Source: a virus
Length of the DNA: 48,606 nucleotides
Reading direction: 5' to 3' (one strand)
IMG/VR virus record: IMGVR_UViG_3300008107_001187
Span: 1 to 48,606 of that record
A program made the position numbers and the translations under genes. This document shows positions 7,518-15,603 of the stretch, one piece after another; the first letter of the stretch is position 1; each line of letters begins with the position of its first letter. The notes under the pieces were generated by a model. The model did no database searches, had not been told where the DNA came from, and saw only the letters and a program-made list of their open reading frames with translations.

Positions 7518-7931
7518 TCAGTTATTTACCGTTTCAAACCAAATGTTCTGGTCAGGGCGCAGTACTGTTTCTACAACTTCCTGCTCGTCTAGCCCAGTTA
7601 GCATGGGCACTCCATTGCAGTCTTGGTGCAGTGCCGCAAAAGGATCATGATTTCCCGAAATACCAAATGTGCTTTCTGCTTCAACTTCAAAGCTAAAACT
7701 CCACACACCTTTGTCACAGCGCGGGGCCTGAATGCGCTCTGGTTGGCTGCGCAGACTGATTATTTGAATCAATGTTTCAAAGTTTCGCTGTTGATTTCTT
7801 GCTCTGTTCCAGTCATTGATGCTGTTGATTGCTTGACCAACTTGATCTTCAAAGGGAATTTGACCTATGCGAAAATGCCCAGTAATTCCAGTAGGCGAGC
7901 AGTCAAAGAGGGTTTTGCACATATACTTCAT
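7518..7931 (-). CDS. Conserved T4-like phage protein of unknown function, 137 aa
   Basis: The sequence runs MKYMCKTLFDCSPTGITGHF, then DWNRARNQQRNFETLIQIIS, then an acidic C-terminus ending FETVNN. It resembles small conserved proteins seen in aquatic T4-like phages, where they lie among late genes; I know no function. A CGTAAATA motif lies only eight bases before the ATG, too close for a normal leader, so that motif may be fortuitous. A terminator upstream separates this gene from the small structural gene 8003-8392. Confidence 0.75.
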   Translation of the reverse strand: MKYMCKTLFDCSPTGITGHFRIGQIPFEDQVGQAINSINDWNRARNQQRNFETLIQIISLRSQPERIQAPRCDKGVWSFSFEVEAESTFGISGNHDPFAALHQDCNGVPMLTGLDEQEVVETVLRPDQNIWFETVNN

Positions 7932-7948
7932 CGTGTGATATTTACGGC

Positions 7949-7981
7949 AAAAAAATACCCCGGAGTTTTTAATCCCGGGGT
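7949..7981 (-). terminator. Rho-independent terminator after the 129-aa gene
   Basis: On the minus strand the stem ACCCCGG/CCGGGGT with a ten-odd base loop is followed by TATTTTTTTG. It lies about 20 bases past the stop at 8003, where an intrinsic terminator is expected. Confidence 0.85.
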
Positions 7982-8002
7982 GGTTTAGAACAAGTCTAAA
8001 AA

Positions 8003-8392
8003 TTAAGCAGACAGTTTGAAGCCGTTAGCTGTTGCGCTGTCCAACTGATAACCAGTGAAGGTAATGTTGGCAGCAGCCAATGCTGTAGCAGCGTTGGCAA
8101 AAGCGCCAGTTGGGTAGTAAGCAATTGACAAAGCAGTTGTGTCAACTTGATACATAGCTACTGTGCAAGTTTGTTGCAGAGCTTGAATAACGTTAGCAAC
8201 GTATTCTTGCACGCCTGACTGTGTAGCCATGCTGTTGTTGGCAACAAAGCGAACAAAGTCCAGTTTAGGACCAGCTGGTTGAACTGTAGCAGTAGCGCCA
8301 GTAGTGCTTGTAGAAGCAGCGATAGGACCGTTTTGTACGTCTAGTGCAAATACAGGTTGTGCATCACCATTTACGGGGGTAAGATAAGCCAT
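8003..8392 (-). CDS. Small, probably abundant virion protein, 129 aa
   Basis: The protein (MAYLTPVNGDAQPVFALDVQ start) is neutral, rich in Ala/Thr/Ser and free of obvious catalytic motifs. An ATAVQPAG-type linker is followed by a compact beta-rich C-terminus. It has its own expression cassette: a TAAATA-type late element 43 bases upstream, a good ribosome site (TTAAAGGAAATT) and a strong terminator right after the stop. That monocistronic layout is typical of a highly expressed structural protein such as a head-decoration or tail-tube component. No homology to T4 Hoc, Soc or gp19 can be claimed from the sequence. Confidence 0.8.
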   Translation of the reverse strand: MAYLTPVNGDAQPVFALDVQNGPIAASTSTTGATATVQPAGPKLDFVRFVANNSMATQSGVQEYVANVIQALQQTCTVAMYQVDTTALSIAYYPTGAFANAATALAAANITFTGYQLDSATANGFKLSA

Positions 8393-8434
8393 GATAAATT
8401 TCCTTTAAGTTAGTGGTCCTGGTGGACCTGCTTT

Positions 8435-8442
8435 TATTTAGT
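8435..8442 (-). promoter_or_regulatory. Late-promoter-like element ACTAAATA
   Basis: ACTAAATA, part of ACTAAATAAAAG, lies on the minus strand 43 bases before the ATG at 8392. It shares the TAAATA core with the other late candidates and stands in the only intergenic space before this monocistronic gene. Confidence 0.6.
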
Positions 8443-8455
8443 CTTTTGGCAAAAA

Positions 8456-10390
8456 TTATGCCTGTTGCGGATTGTTTTGGGCACGATTTCTAGCAGTAAA
8501 ATCAAAGCGATTGACTGCTTTGGCATAGCCTGCAGGCGTGGCCATTACCCAACCTTCGTGTCCAGGATCTTTCAAATCCAAATTACGTAGTATGTCTAGC
8601 TTTAGATCGTGTAACAGAATAAACAGGGTAAATGCAGCAGCCAGACCTTCTGTGTTTGATGCAGGGCTTTTTAGATATTCAATGATGTTGGCAAATTTTC
8701 TTGGGGTGACTTCGGATTGCAACCATTCACCAAACCCTGCCAACAAGTTGTCAAAGTTGCCTGATCCAATTCTAAAATTAATGTAGTCCACACACAGTTT
8801 GGCCAAGTCTGTGATTTGCATGGCTCGCAGTTCGCCAGGATTAAACAAGGTATCGATGGCAGCACCTTTACTGCGGCGTATTTGTTTGATTTGTTTGATC
8901 AAGGCAGTTTGTCCCTTAGATTGTGCAGCGTCTTGAGGTGTAATACCTTTGCCATAAATTGGCTCAATCAAAAACAATCCTGGTACTTCATTAAATGACA
9001 CTCTGCTGAGTGGCTGCTTGGGTTCACCTTGATCAGCATACATTGTGTGCATGGCAATACCTGTGGTGCTGTTGCGAATTCTTTGTCCCAGGGCGCTCTT
9101 GGCGGGTATGCGATATTGCACTGTGTTGGGCTTGAACACAAGATTACCAGCTTCTTCTGTCCATGGCTGTTCGGGGTAGTACAACAAGTCGCCTTTGACA
9201 TAGCCACGGAAGTTTGTGGGCACAGCCGCTTCTAACTGTGGCCAAAGGTCAGCATACAATTGTATCAACTTCGCACGTTCACCTTTGCGTGTGCTTTGTA
9301 TCTGTGCCATCATTCGGGGACTAGTAGCAAGTCCATCGTAGCCTTTGGCGTCAAACCCTGACCCATCTGTAAGCACAAACTCACCTGTGGCAGGCTTGCG
9401 GCCAAATATCACAGCAGGCTTGCCGTCCCACTTCACACTGGTGGTCTTTTGTGGTGCATCTGCGGCATGCTGGATAATGGCCAGTGCTTCATCCACGCCG
9501 CGTGAACCTTTGCGAAACACAAGATCTTCCAGGTGTTCGATGCCTTTGGCCCGGCCACCCACGCCTGGTTCTTCAGCTTCATAAATTTGATATGGGTTGG
9601 CTGTTTCTGTTTCAATCAATGGTGTCATGCCTTGATTTACAATTCTGTCGCGCAACTTGGCTAGAAAATTCACTTCAGTGTTTTCATTCACAGCACCTGG
9701 CTCTTGTAGGCCTTCACGGCCCAGGTATTCACGGAAGTCTGCCAGCTTGGCATCTCGGTTTTTGTCTCCGGCCAGAGCAGCATAAATGCTTTCCACGTTC
9801 TTGAGATTTGCTCTAGTGGCCTTGGGTCCTAGCAGTGTTTTGGCCACGTAGTCAGGATCCATGCCACCATCTACCAGTTGGTTTGTGGTGCGACTGAACA
9901 TGCCATTAGCACCCACTTTGAGTCCCTGTTGTTTGGCAATTGAACTCATCAACACATTGCGATTCATGCCTTTGTAGGCCGAATCATCTGCACCACCATA
10001 GTAAAACTGTCCCCAGTCCAGATTGGGAAAGAACATGAAGTCTGTTTGCACATAACCATTTTCTGGACGACCATTAATAGGTGTACGTAAGTGTACTTCG
10101 CCGCTTTTCTTTACCCAGGCTTTAGGGTCTTCACCGTGACTGGTTGCCCATTGTGTTAGTTTTGCTGCCAATTGTTCTTTGGATATTTCGCTGGCATCCA
10201 CTGCCATGTCCATGTCGCCTGATGTAGGTTTACGTCCGGTTGATCCCAGCCAACGCTCGCGTGGGAATTCTAATCCTGTGAGTGTTTCTAGCCATTGTAC
10301 TGTGGCTGCTACATCGCTTTGGTTGATACGCCCAGTAAGTGGTTTACCATCAGCATCTTTGAATACATTGCCGCCTTCTAATAGTCTCAT
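8456..10390 (-). CDS. Two-domain protein: pol-beta-type nucleotidyltransferase plus ligase-like KxDG domain (DUF6267-like)
   Basis: Residues 45-120 show a nucleotidyltransferase signature: Gly49-Ser50 in LGSTGRKPTSGDMDMAVD, Asp59 and Asp61, and a third acid Asp117 in VQTDFMFFP. Residues 283-500 (KGIEHLEDLVFRKGSRGVDE) contain Lys320-Trp-Asp322-Gly323 in SVKWDGKPAVIFG, which matches motif I of the ATP-dependent ligase/capping superfamily. FRGYVKGDLLYYP and LVFKPNTVQY follow where motifs III and IV might fall. Proteins with the second half exist in other aquatic T4-like phages, usually as DUF or structural protein. It sits in the late operon, coupled by ATGA to the 277-residue gene. Activity, if any, is unknown. 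Confidence 0.75.
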   Translation of the reverse strand: MRLLEGGNVFKDADGKPLTGRINQSDVAATVQWLETLTGLEFPRERWLGSTGRKPTSGDMDMAVDASEISKEQLAAKLTQWATSHGEDPKAWVKKSGEVHLRTPINGRPENGYVQTDFMFFPNLDWGQFYYGGADDSAYKGMNRNVLMSSIAKQQGLKVGANGMFSRTTNQLVDGGMDPDYVAKTLLGPKATRANLKNVESIYAALAGDKNRDAKLADFREYLGREGLQEPGAVNENTEVNFLAKLRDRIVNQGMTPLIETETANPYQIYEAEEPGVGGRAKGIEHLEDLVFRKGSRGVDEALAIIQHAADAPQKTTSVKWDGKPAVIFGRKPATGEFVLTDGSGFDAKGYDGLATSPRMMAQIQSTRKGERAKLIQLYADLWPQLEAAVPTNFRGYVKGDLLYYPEQPWTEEAGNLVFKPNTVQYRIPAKSALGQRIRNSTTGIAMHTMYADQGEPKQPLSRVSFNEVPGLFLIEPIYGKGITPQDAAQSKGQTALIKQIKQIRRSKGAAIDTLFNPGELRAMQITDLAKLCVDYINFRIGSGNFDNLLAGFGEWLQSEVTPRKFANIIEYLKSPASNTEGLAAAFTLFILLHDLKLDILRNLDLKDPGHEGWVMATPAGYAKAVNRFDFTARNRAQNNPQQA

Positions 10391-11220
10391 TTTTTTGCCT
10401 CGGCCACGGCCATTTGTTGTTGTTGTGGGGCACCTTGCAACAGGCCCATACTGGCCAGCACCTTGTTTAGTGCTGGATCACGTTGCTGTGGAACCTTGGC
10501 AGTAATTCCTAGTTGTTGCGCTGTGAGGCCAGCTCGTTGCGCTGCCTGTGCCAACTGCGGTTCAGCTGCATTTTTATTTGTGCTGGCTGCGCCAGATACT
10601 GGATTGAATTCAACTTCGTTGGCAATGCCATAGCTCATTTTAGCAATGGAATTCCACAAGTCAGCCAATTTTTTTGCATTGACTCTAGTGGGTTCAGTTA
10701 TCAACAGTGCGTCAATGGCTTTGTCAATGGTGGCACTCATGTCTCCGACCATGTTTCGCAACTGACCTTGATTGGCATCTTTGTCCACCAAACTGGCAGC
10801 ATTTTTATAGTCGCTGACTGAACGACCGCTCATTCTTTGAAGATTACCGTTTACCAAACTGATTAATGCTCGTTGCATTTCAATTGGCTGAATGTCCTTG
10901 ATGCTTTGAACTCCAGCTCGACCAGTTATGGGATTTTTGGCCTGTTGCATCATTTGTGTCACTGTGTCTGACCATTGTGCCTGCAGAGTTTTGGCTAGCG
11001 CAGCCACAGCAGGTGCCGAAGCAGCCGCGGCTGCGCCGCTTGCTTGTCCTGGAACAACGCTGGCGCCAGGCGCGGCGTCTGTATTACCACCTGCAGGGAT
11101 CATGGCTTTGGCTAGATTTTGCCCCACGCCTCCCAAGAATGAACCTGCCTGTGAACCGGCGCCGCCAGGAGCAAAAACTTCTTGCATGCGGCGGCCATTG
11201 GTAATTTCATATATCTGCAT
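10387..11220 (-). CDS. Conserved phage protein, Ala/Gln-rich, likely virion-associated, 277 aa
   Basis: It begins MQIYEITNGRRMQEVFAPGG, has an Ala/Gly-rich region (residues 20-75), a helical core (LQAQWSDTVTQMMQQAKNPI) and a Gln/Ala-rich tail with PQQQQMAVAEAKK. The MQIYEI start and helical low-complexity architecture recur in late proteins of aquatic T4-like phages. It overlaps its neighbours on both sides: 14 bases with the 82-residue gene upstream and four with the NTase-ligase-like gene downstream. I cannot name a function. Confidence 0.75.
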   Translation of the reverse strand: MQIYEITNGRRMQEVFAPGGAGSQAGSFLGGVGQNLAKAMIPAGGNTDAAPGASVVPGQASGAAAAASAPAVAALAKTLQAQWSDTVTQMMQQAKNPITGRAGVQSIKDIQPIEMQRALISLVNGNLQRMSGRSVSDYKNAASLVDKDANQGQLRNMVGDMSATIDKAIDALLITEPTRVNAKKLADLWNSIAKMSYGIANEVEFNPVSGAASTNKNAAEPQLAQAAQRAGLTAQQLGITAKVPQQRDPALNKVLASMGLLQGAPQQQQMAVAEAKK

Positions 11221-11455
11221 GAGTTCTCCTTACAGATCTAGCAAACTTTGTGGAATCTTTAAGACGTATGGCATTGAGCAATTTTCTAGTGAGATTTTCA
11301 GCCTGATCAGCAGTGTATTCTGTTTCAATTTGCTCTAGCAAACGAATAGCAGATTCTATCACATTGTTGGCTCTATTTTCAATTATTAGACGACGATCGC
11401 GTTCCACATACATGGAATCCAATTCTTCTAACAAGCTACGAGTTTTCTTTTGCAT
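11207..11455 (-). CDS. Small conserved helical phage protein, 82 aa
   Basis: The protein is highly charged and helical (SLLEELDSMYVERDRRLIIE, then ENLTRKLLNAIRLKDSTKFA). It is the first gene of a late-type unit, with a GCTAAATA element 21 bases before its ATG and a divergent late gene beyond. The next gene starts inside its 3' end. I recognise no domain. Confidence 0.75.
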   Translation of the reverse strand: MQKKTRSLLEELDSMYVERDRRLIIENRANNVIESAIRLLEQIETEYTADQAENLTRKLLNAIRLKDSTKFARSVRRTHADI

Positions 11456-11475
11456 TTGCTCGGGGACCTTTGGAT

Positions 11476-11483
11476 TATTTAGC
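11476..11483 (-). promoter_or_regulatory. Late-promoter-like element GCTAAATA (left arm of divergent pair)
   Basis: GCTAAATA on the minus strand lies 21 bases before the ATG at 11455. Only 14 bases separate it from a plus-strand AATAAATA element, so two late promoters appear back to back in one 73-base intergenic space. Confidence 0.65.
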
Positions 11484-11497
11484 GAAATCTGGTTAGC

Positions 11498-11505
11498 AAT
11501 AAATA
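11498..11505 (+). promoter_or_regulatory. Late-promoter-like element AATAAATA (right arm of divergent pair)
   Basis: AATAAATA on the plus strand differs from T4 TATAAATA at one base and lies 23 bases before the ATG at 11529, with AAGGA in the leader. It is the plus-strand partner of the minus-strand element at 11476-11483. Confidence 0.65.
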
Positions 11506-11528
11506 TCTATAACAATCAAGGATTCGCA

Positions 11529-12458
11529 ATGACCAGTCAAATCAACCCTAACAACATCGACGGAAACTATCCAGTAGCCGGCGTTCCCAACAACACACAA
11601 GGGTTTCGGGACAATTTCACAAACACTAGCACTAATTTTCAATATGCAGCAGACGAAATAACTGCACTGCAAACCAACGCAGTTTTTAAATCTGCACTAA
11701 CTGGTGCTACACTTGACAACAACATGAATGACAATCTCATTTATGCTGTAAAATTGCAAGATGTCAGCTATACCTATGTGCCAATTACCACAACTTCTGG
11801 CTCAGTCAGCGTGGACTATTCTGCAGGACAATATCAATACGTCAGCACAACTGGCAGTATCAGTTTAAACTTTAGCAATTTTCCCACCAGCGGCAGTGCT
11901 GGTATAGTACAGCTGGCCATCAACATCACCAATACAGCTTACACTGTTACATTGCCGGCTGCTGTGACTTTGGGCATTGTAGGCATTCAAGGCATTAGTT
12001 CAAATGTGATCACATTTGCCGCCACAGGAACTTATCAGTTTCAATTTACCACTACAGACGGCGGCACCACCGTAACTGTTTACGATCTAAATCGCCCATT
12101 GCTGGGCAGCGCAGAATCTGCTGTGGGATACAGCACCGGTACTGGCGGCACTGTCACACAGGCCACCAGTAAATCAACTGGTGTAACACTCAACAAACGC
12201 TGTGGACAAATCACCATGAACAATGCTGCGTTGTCGGCAGCGGCTGAAGTGAGTTTTACTTTTACCAACAGCACTATTGCAGCCACTGATGTGGTTGTTA
12301 CTGCTATCAGTTCAGGTGCCACAGCTGGCGCCTACAACACTCACGTTGATGCAATTGCCGCAGGCAGTTGTAGAATTAGTATAACCAATTTTTCAGCTGG
12401 TCCCCTGTCTGAAGCCATAGTACTAAACTTTGTTGTGATCAAAGCGGTAAACGCTTAA
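11529..12458 (+). CDS. Structural (fibre-like) protein of aquatic T4-like phages, 309 aa
   Basis: The start is ATG 11529 (MTSQINPNNIDGNYPVAGVP), supported by AAGGA and the late-type promoter upstream; the frame is open further upstream but covers the promoter region. The N-terminus (NTQGFRDNFTNTSTNFQYAA) is a recurring motif in structural proteins of aquatic T4-like phages. The rest is Thr/Ser/Gly-rich beta sequence, typical of fibres or capsid/tail accessories. It is one of the few plus-strand genes. Its stop shares a TTAA with the stop of the convergent helicase gene, so the two transcripts overlap at their ends. Confidence 0.85.
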   Translation: MTSQINPNNIDGNYPVAGVPNNTQGFRDNFTNTSTNFQYAADEITALQTNAVFKSALTGATLDNNMNDNLIYAVKLQDVSYTYVPITTTSGSVSVDYSAGQYQYVSTTGSISLNFSNFPTSGSAGIVQLAINITNTAYTVTLPAAVTLGIVGIQGISSNVITFAATGTYQFQFTTTDGGTTVTVYDLNRPLLGSAESAVGYSTGTGGTVTQATSKSTGVTLNKRCGQITMNNAALSAAAEVSFTFTNSTIAATDVVVTAISSGATAGAYNTHVDAIAAGSCRISITNFSAGPLSEAIVLNFVVIKAVNA

Positions 12459-13897
12459 TTACTTTTGATCTGTCCCAGCAGTTGTTTTAGTTTTGAACTT
12501 TGAACATCTGCTGTTACTTTAGGCCCCTGCTCCCATGCAGGGGTTCCTGTGGGTCGGTCCCATTTTGATGGCGAGCTTTCTTCTGGGGCGTCAGCAGCCT
12601 TGACCTGGCTGCGGGCCTTGATTGAATCCATAATGGAACTTTGTGGTTTGTTGTATCCTGTTCCCTCGTCTCCACCTTCATCAGTAATGCGCATGGTTTC
12701 AATGTTGTACTCCAAATCAATCTTTTGACCAACGCCGGTCGAGCTTCGAGACTTCATACACTGGATTTGATACTTGCCACGTTCTTTCATTGCACGACTT
12801 GTAAAGATACCAAACACATTATCTGCTGTGTTAATTTTAGAGATACCACCTGATATGTGTGAGTGATCAAATTCAATTTCTTCCACAGCTGATCTATTCA
12901 ACTGCGACGCTGTGACCATCAAGATGCCTAGCTCTTTGGCCAAGTTGCGCAGTTCTTCTGAAACATACTTGTCTTTCACAAACAAGTCATTGGGGCTGAC
13001 CTTTGCACTCACAGGCATCAGCAAGTCTAAATAGTCAATCATCACAAAGTCTACCCGCTTGCCTGTTTGAATTTGATACTCTTTCAAATAAGCACGGATG
13101 TCGTTGATATTGCTTTGTGCTGGCAAGCCTTTCACTTGATAGTTGCCTGACTTCTTGGATACCAGCTTGACCTTAAGTTCAGTGGTGTCTATGTCCTTGC
13201 GGATATCTTTTGTTGACATATTGGTCAACATAGCATCAGTACGCAATGACGTAAGTTCTTCTGAAAGTTCTAGTGTAATATACACACCACTAAGTCCTTG
13301 CTGTAGCCAGTTTAGAGCAATGTTCATCATCACAAGTGATTTGCCTGATCCGGATCCACCTGCAAAGATGTTGAGTTCGCCTCTTGAGAATCCACCATAC
13401 AACAATCTATCCAGTTGTGGCCAACCTGTGCTTACTTGTCCACCCGAGTTGAAGTACTTCTCAATACGACTCTTAGGATCAGCAAAGTAGTCTGTGCCCA
13501 TGTCCTTGGTAAGTGATATCTGTACTGCATCTTTGATGAGTTTTTCAACTGGATCATACTCGCCTTTTTCCAGTAAGTCTGCGGCTTTTAAGATAGCACG
13601 TTCTAGTTCTTGACGTCGAGTAAATGCTTCAAACTCGCCCATGAACCAATCAAAGTGCCCTTCGTTTAAATCCGGCACGGCTGCTAATTTAACGCCAGTG
13701 GTTGCAGAAATCTGTGTACGTTCCGGCAGGGTCTTGTGTTTGTCTGAGTGTTCTTTAATAAACTCAGCCGCAGGTCTCAAACTCTTGTCAAAGTTCTGCG
13801 GGTTGTAGATGTTTTGAACACGCACATAACTCTGTGCGTCCTCCAACATCATTTCTAGAAATAGTCGTTGGACATCAAGTCCGTATTCTTTTAACAA
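12455..13897 (-). CDS. 41: Replicative DNA helicase, DnaB-type (T4 gp41 homologue)
   Basis: The 480-residue length is close to T4 gp41 (475). The RecA-like domain has Walker A GGSGSGKS (residues 180-187), Walker B FVMIDYLDLL (284-293), the H3-like Gln in VTASQLNRSA and the arginine-finger region QIQCMKSRSSTGVG. It forms the hexameric 5'-3' helicase that unwinds the lagging-strand template and works with primase gp61, encoded two genes upstream. The start is TTG at 13897, supported by AAAGGA six bases before it; the first ATG lies 14 codons further in. The gene overlaps the SGNH-like gene upstream by seven bases. Confidence 0.93.
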   Translation of the reverse strand: MLKEYGLDVQRLFLEMMLEDAQSYVRVQNIYNPQNFDKSLRPAAEFIKEHSDKHKTLPERTQISATTGVKLAAVPDLNEGHFDWFMGEFEAFTRRQELERAILKAADLLEKGEYDPVEKLIKDAVQISLTKDMGTDYFADPKSRIEKYFNSGGQVSTGWPQLDRLLYGGFSRGELNIFAGGSGSGKSLVMMNIALNWLQQGLSGVYITLELSEELTSLRTDAMLTNMSTKDIRKDIDTTELKVKLVSKKSGNYQVKGLPAQSNINDIRAYLKEYQIQTGKRVDFVMIDYLDLLMPVSAKVSPNDLFVKDKYVSEELRNLAKELGILMVTASQLNRSAVEEIEFDHSHISGGISKINTADNVFGIFTSRAMKERGKYQIQCMKSRSSTGVGQKIDLEYNIETMRITDEGGDEGTGYNKPQSSIMDSIKARSQVKAADAPEESSPSKWDRPTGTPAWEQGPKVTADVQSSKLKQLLGQIKSN

Positions 13898-14604
13898 AGT
13901 TTGTCCTTTACGCTTGTTTCAAAAAAATGTCGGTTGCCAGCAGGTCCGTGGTGCCCGTGCCAACCAAAATTGTCATAGTCTGCCGGCCGATTGATATTTA
14001 AGTTGACATCATACATGGAGCCATCAAACAATTTACATCTGTTGTGATTTACACAATAATCTAGTATGTATTGGCTTGGTCCCCAGTGATTGTTTGGATC
14101 TAAATTTTTACTGAGATTTACAATAATGTAGTTAGCGTCGCAAGAATCCAACCACTGAGTTATTAAAAATATTTGTCGTAGCACCTGAGTTTCAATCCAA
14201 CTACGATCACTGATCAACACCGACAATCGATCAAGTTCCTTGTACTGCAAATTTACCAATCCATGATGACTTGCAACATTACTGGGTTGTGCCTGCCAGG
14301 TTTTTGTATCAAATACGGAACTTACCAACGCTGTGTCTTTGTAATCGTCAAATATAGTAATTCTTTCTAATGGTGGCAGACCAATGACAAAAAAGTCTTG
14401 CTCAAAGTTGTATCTTTGCTGTTCACCTATTAGCATTTGACACACACTGTCAAAACTTATTTTAGATCTGCTACAGTTAATCACAGTACCAACACCCAAC
14501 TCAGAAGCAGTTAGCCCCCAAAAACTTTCTTGTGGGGAAACACAAACATCTGGTGTGCTATAACTGTCGCCAAACACCCAAAGCCTATTGTATTTTTTTA
14601 ACAA
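13891..14604 (-). CDS. SGNH/GDSL-like phage protein
   Basis: The N-terminus WVFGDSYSTPDVCVSPQESF has the GDS block with the putative nucleophile Ser. The C-terminus (FGWHGHHGPAGNRHFFE) provides His residues where the SGNH catalytic His would lie. This family is common in aquatic phages and may deacylate or modify glycans; enzymatic activity is not proven. It is placed between primase and helicase in one operon, overlapping both, which is odd for a surface-modification enzyme. Four other SGNH-type genes, two of them broken, occur in this window. Confidence 0.65.
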   Translation of the reverse strand: MLKKYNRLWVFGDSYSTPDVCVSPQESFWGLTASELGVGTVINCSRSKISFDSVCQMLIGEQQRYNFEQDFFVIGLPPLERITIFDDYKDTALVSSVFDTKTWQAQPSNVASHHGLVNLQYKELDRLSVLISDRSWIETQVLRQIFLITQWLDSCDANYIIVNLSKNLDPNNHWGPSQYILDYCVNHNRCKLFDGSMYDVNLNINRPADYDNFGWHGHHGPAGNRHFFETSVKDKLC

Positions 14605-15568
14605 GTTGTCGTTTCCTTATCTCTATTTTGATTTTACTAGTTTCTCTGGCTGCCATTATAGTTAGCAAGGTGCCCACACGCCCCATGGCAATCACAGCAT
14701 TATTGACATCTTTGCAGCCTTTGGGCCAGTCGGGTATACTTACCGCCCATCCCAGTTCCACAGCACGATCTACCAGTTCTACACCTGCTAGGTCTTGATC
14801 AGGCACCACAGTTATGTCTCGACCCAGATTGCGTATCAGTCGGGCCTGTGCATCACTCACTGTGTTGTGCATCACAGCCACACCACCAATACTCAATGCA
14901 TCAAATATGCCTTCTGTCACTATCACATTGGTCCAGTCTTTGTGCTGTAAATCTGTGCCAAACACATAACCTGGTTGGCTGTCTGAAATAAACTTGGGTT
15001 GACGGTTGTCTAAAAATCTACAAGTGTATCCTACAATTTTATTTTCGTATGTAAACGGAATCACCACATGTGGGCGTGTCCAATGAATACCATCATTCTC
15101 TATCTGTACCATAGCAGGAAAATCTTCAGGCACATGTCTACCACGCACATAATCCCAATATGGCCCATGTTCGGGCATCAACAACTCAGCATGTGGTGGC
15201 AGGTCTCGTTCTTCAAATGTGAAGCCAGCTAGTTGATTCCAGGCCTGTTGTCTATCTTCTAGTATGCCATGTATGCTACGATGCCGCAGACTTTCCAAAT
15301 TGAGCATTTCAATTTCGTTGTCTGGCACACCCATCCATCCTAGTAGTCTGCGAGCTTTAACACTTAGGGTCCGACCCATAATAAAACTGGCTGTATAGGC
15401 GCAATTGAAACAGTGATAACTCCATCCTGCTTCAATAGCTTTGAGCCCAGCCCGACCTCTTGTGTCTCTGGTGCTGCCATTGTGCTGACAGCAAACCGCA
15501 TTGAAACTCAACCAACCAGATGGTGTGGGTTTTCTTTTTGCAGGTAGATACGCAAGGATGTCAAGCAT
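14585..15568 (-). CDS. 61: DNA primase (T4 gp61 / DnaG-type)
   Basis: The 327-residue protein has an N-terminal zinc-binding module: Cys26/Cys27-Gln-His29 and Cys53-Phe-Asn-Cys56 in WSYHCFNCAYTASF. The TOPRIM core shows Glu219 in VIVTEGIFDALS and Asp257/Asp259 in VVPDQDLAG. It synthesises RNA primers for lagging-strand replication and should act with the gp41 helicase encoded downstream in the same operon. T4 gp61 is 342 residues, so this copy is complete. A sigma70-type promoter with extended -10 lies just upstream. Confidence 0.93.
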   Translation of the reverse strand: MLDILAYLPAKRKPTPSGWLSFNAVCCQHNGSTRDTRGRAGLKAIEAGWSYHCFNCAYTASFIMGRTLSVKARRLLGWMGVPDNEIEMLNLESLRHRSIHGILEDRQQAWNQLAGFTFEERDLPPHAELLMPEHGPYWDYVRGRHVPEDFPAMVQIENDGIHWTRPHVVIPFTYENKIVGYTCRFLDNRQPKFISDSQPGYVFGTDLQHKDWTNVIVTEGIFDALSIGGVAVMHNTVSDAQARLIRNLGRDITVVPDQDLAGVELVDRAVELGWAVSIPDWPKGCKDVNNAVIAMGRVGTLLTIMAARETSKIKIEIRKRQLVKKIQ

Positions 15569-15574
15569 CTATAC

Positions 15575-15603
15575 AGTATAGCAGATCAGCCGGGCTAAAT
15601 CAA
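15575..15603 (-). promoter_or_regulatory. Sigma70-type promoter of the primase-helicase operon
   Basis: TTGATT (15598-15603), 17 bases, then TATACT (15575-15580) preceded by TGC (extended -10), only seven bases from the ATG at 15568. The -35 overlaps the end of the structural gene at 15600. The short leader is unusual. Confidence 0.6.

Noticed and set aside
7939-7946. CGTAAATA and similar TAAATA motifs 6-8 bases before starts (also 7523, 36976, 42228)
   Set aside because: They leave no room for a leader and partly coincide with stop codons of upstream genes, so they are not counted as late promoters.
7623-7988. 121-codon plus-strand open frame
   Set aside because: Crosses the minus-strand terminator and the antisense of the 137-residue gene; the sequence is not protein-like.
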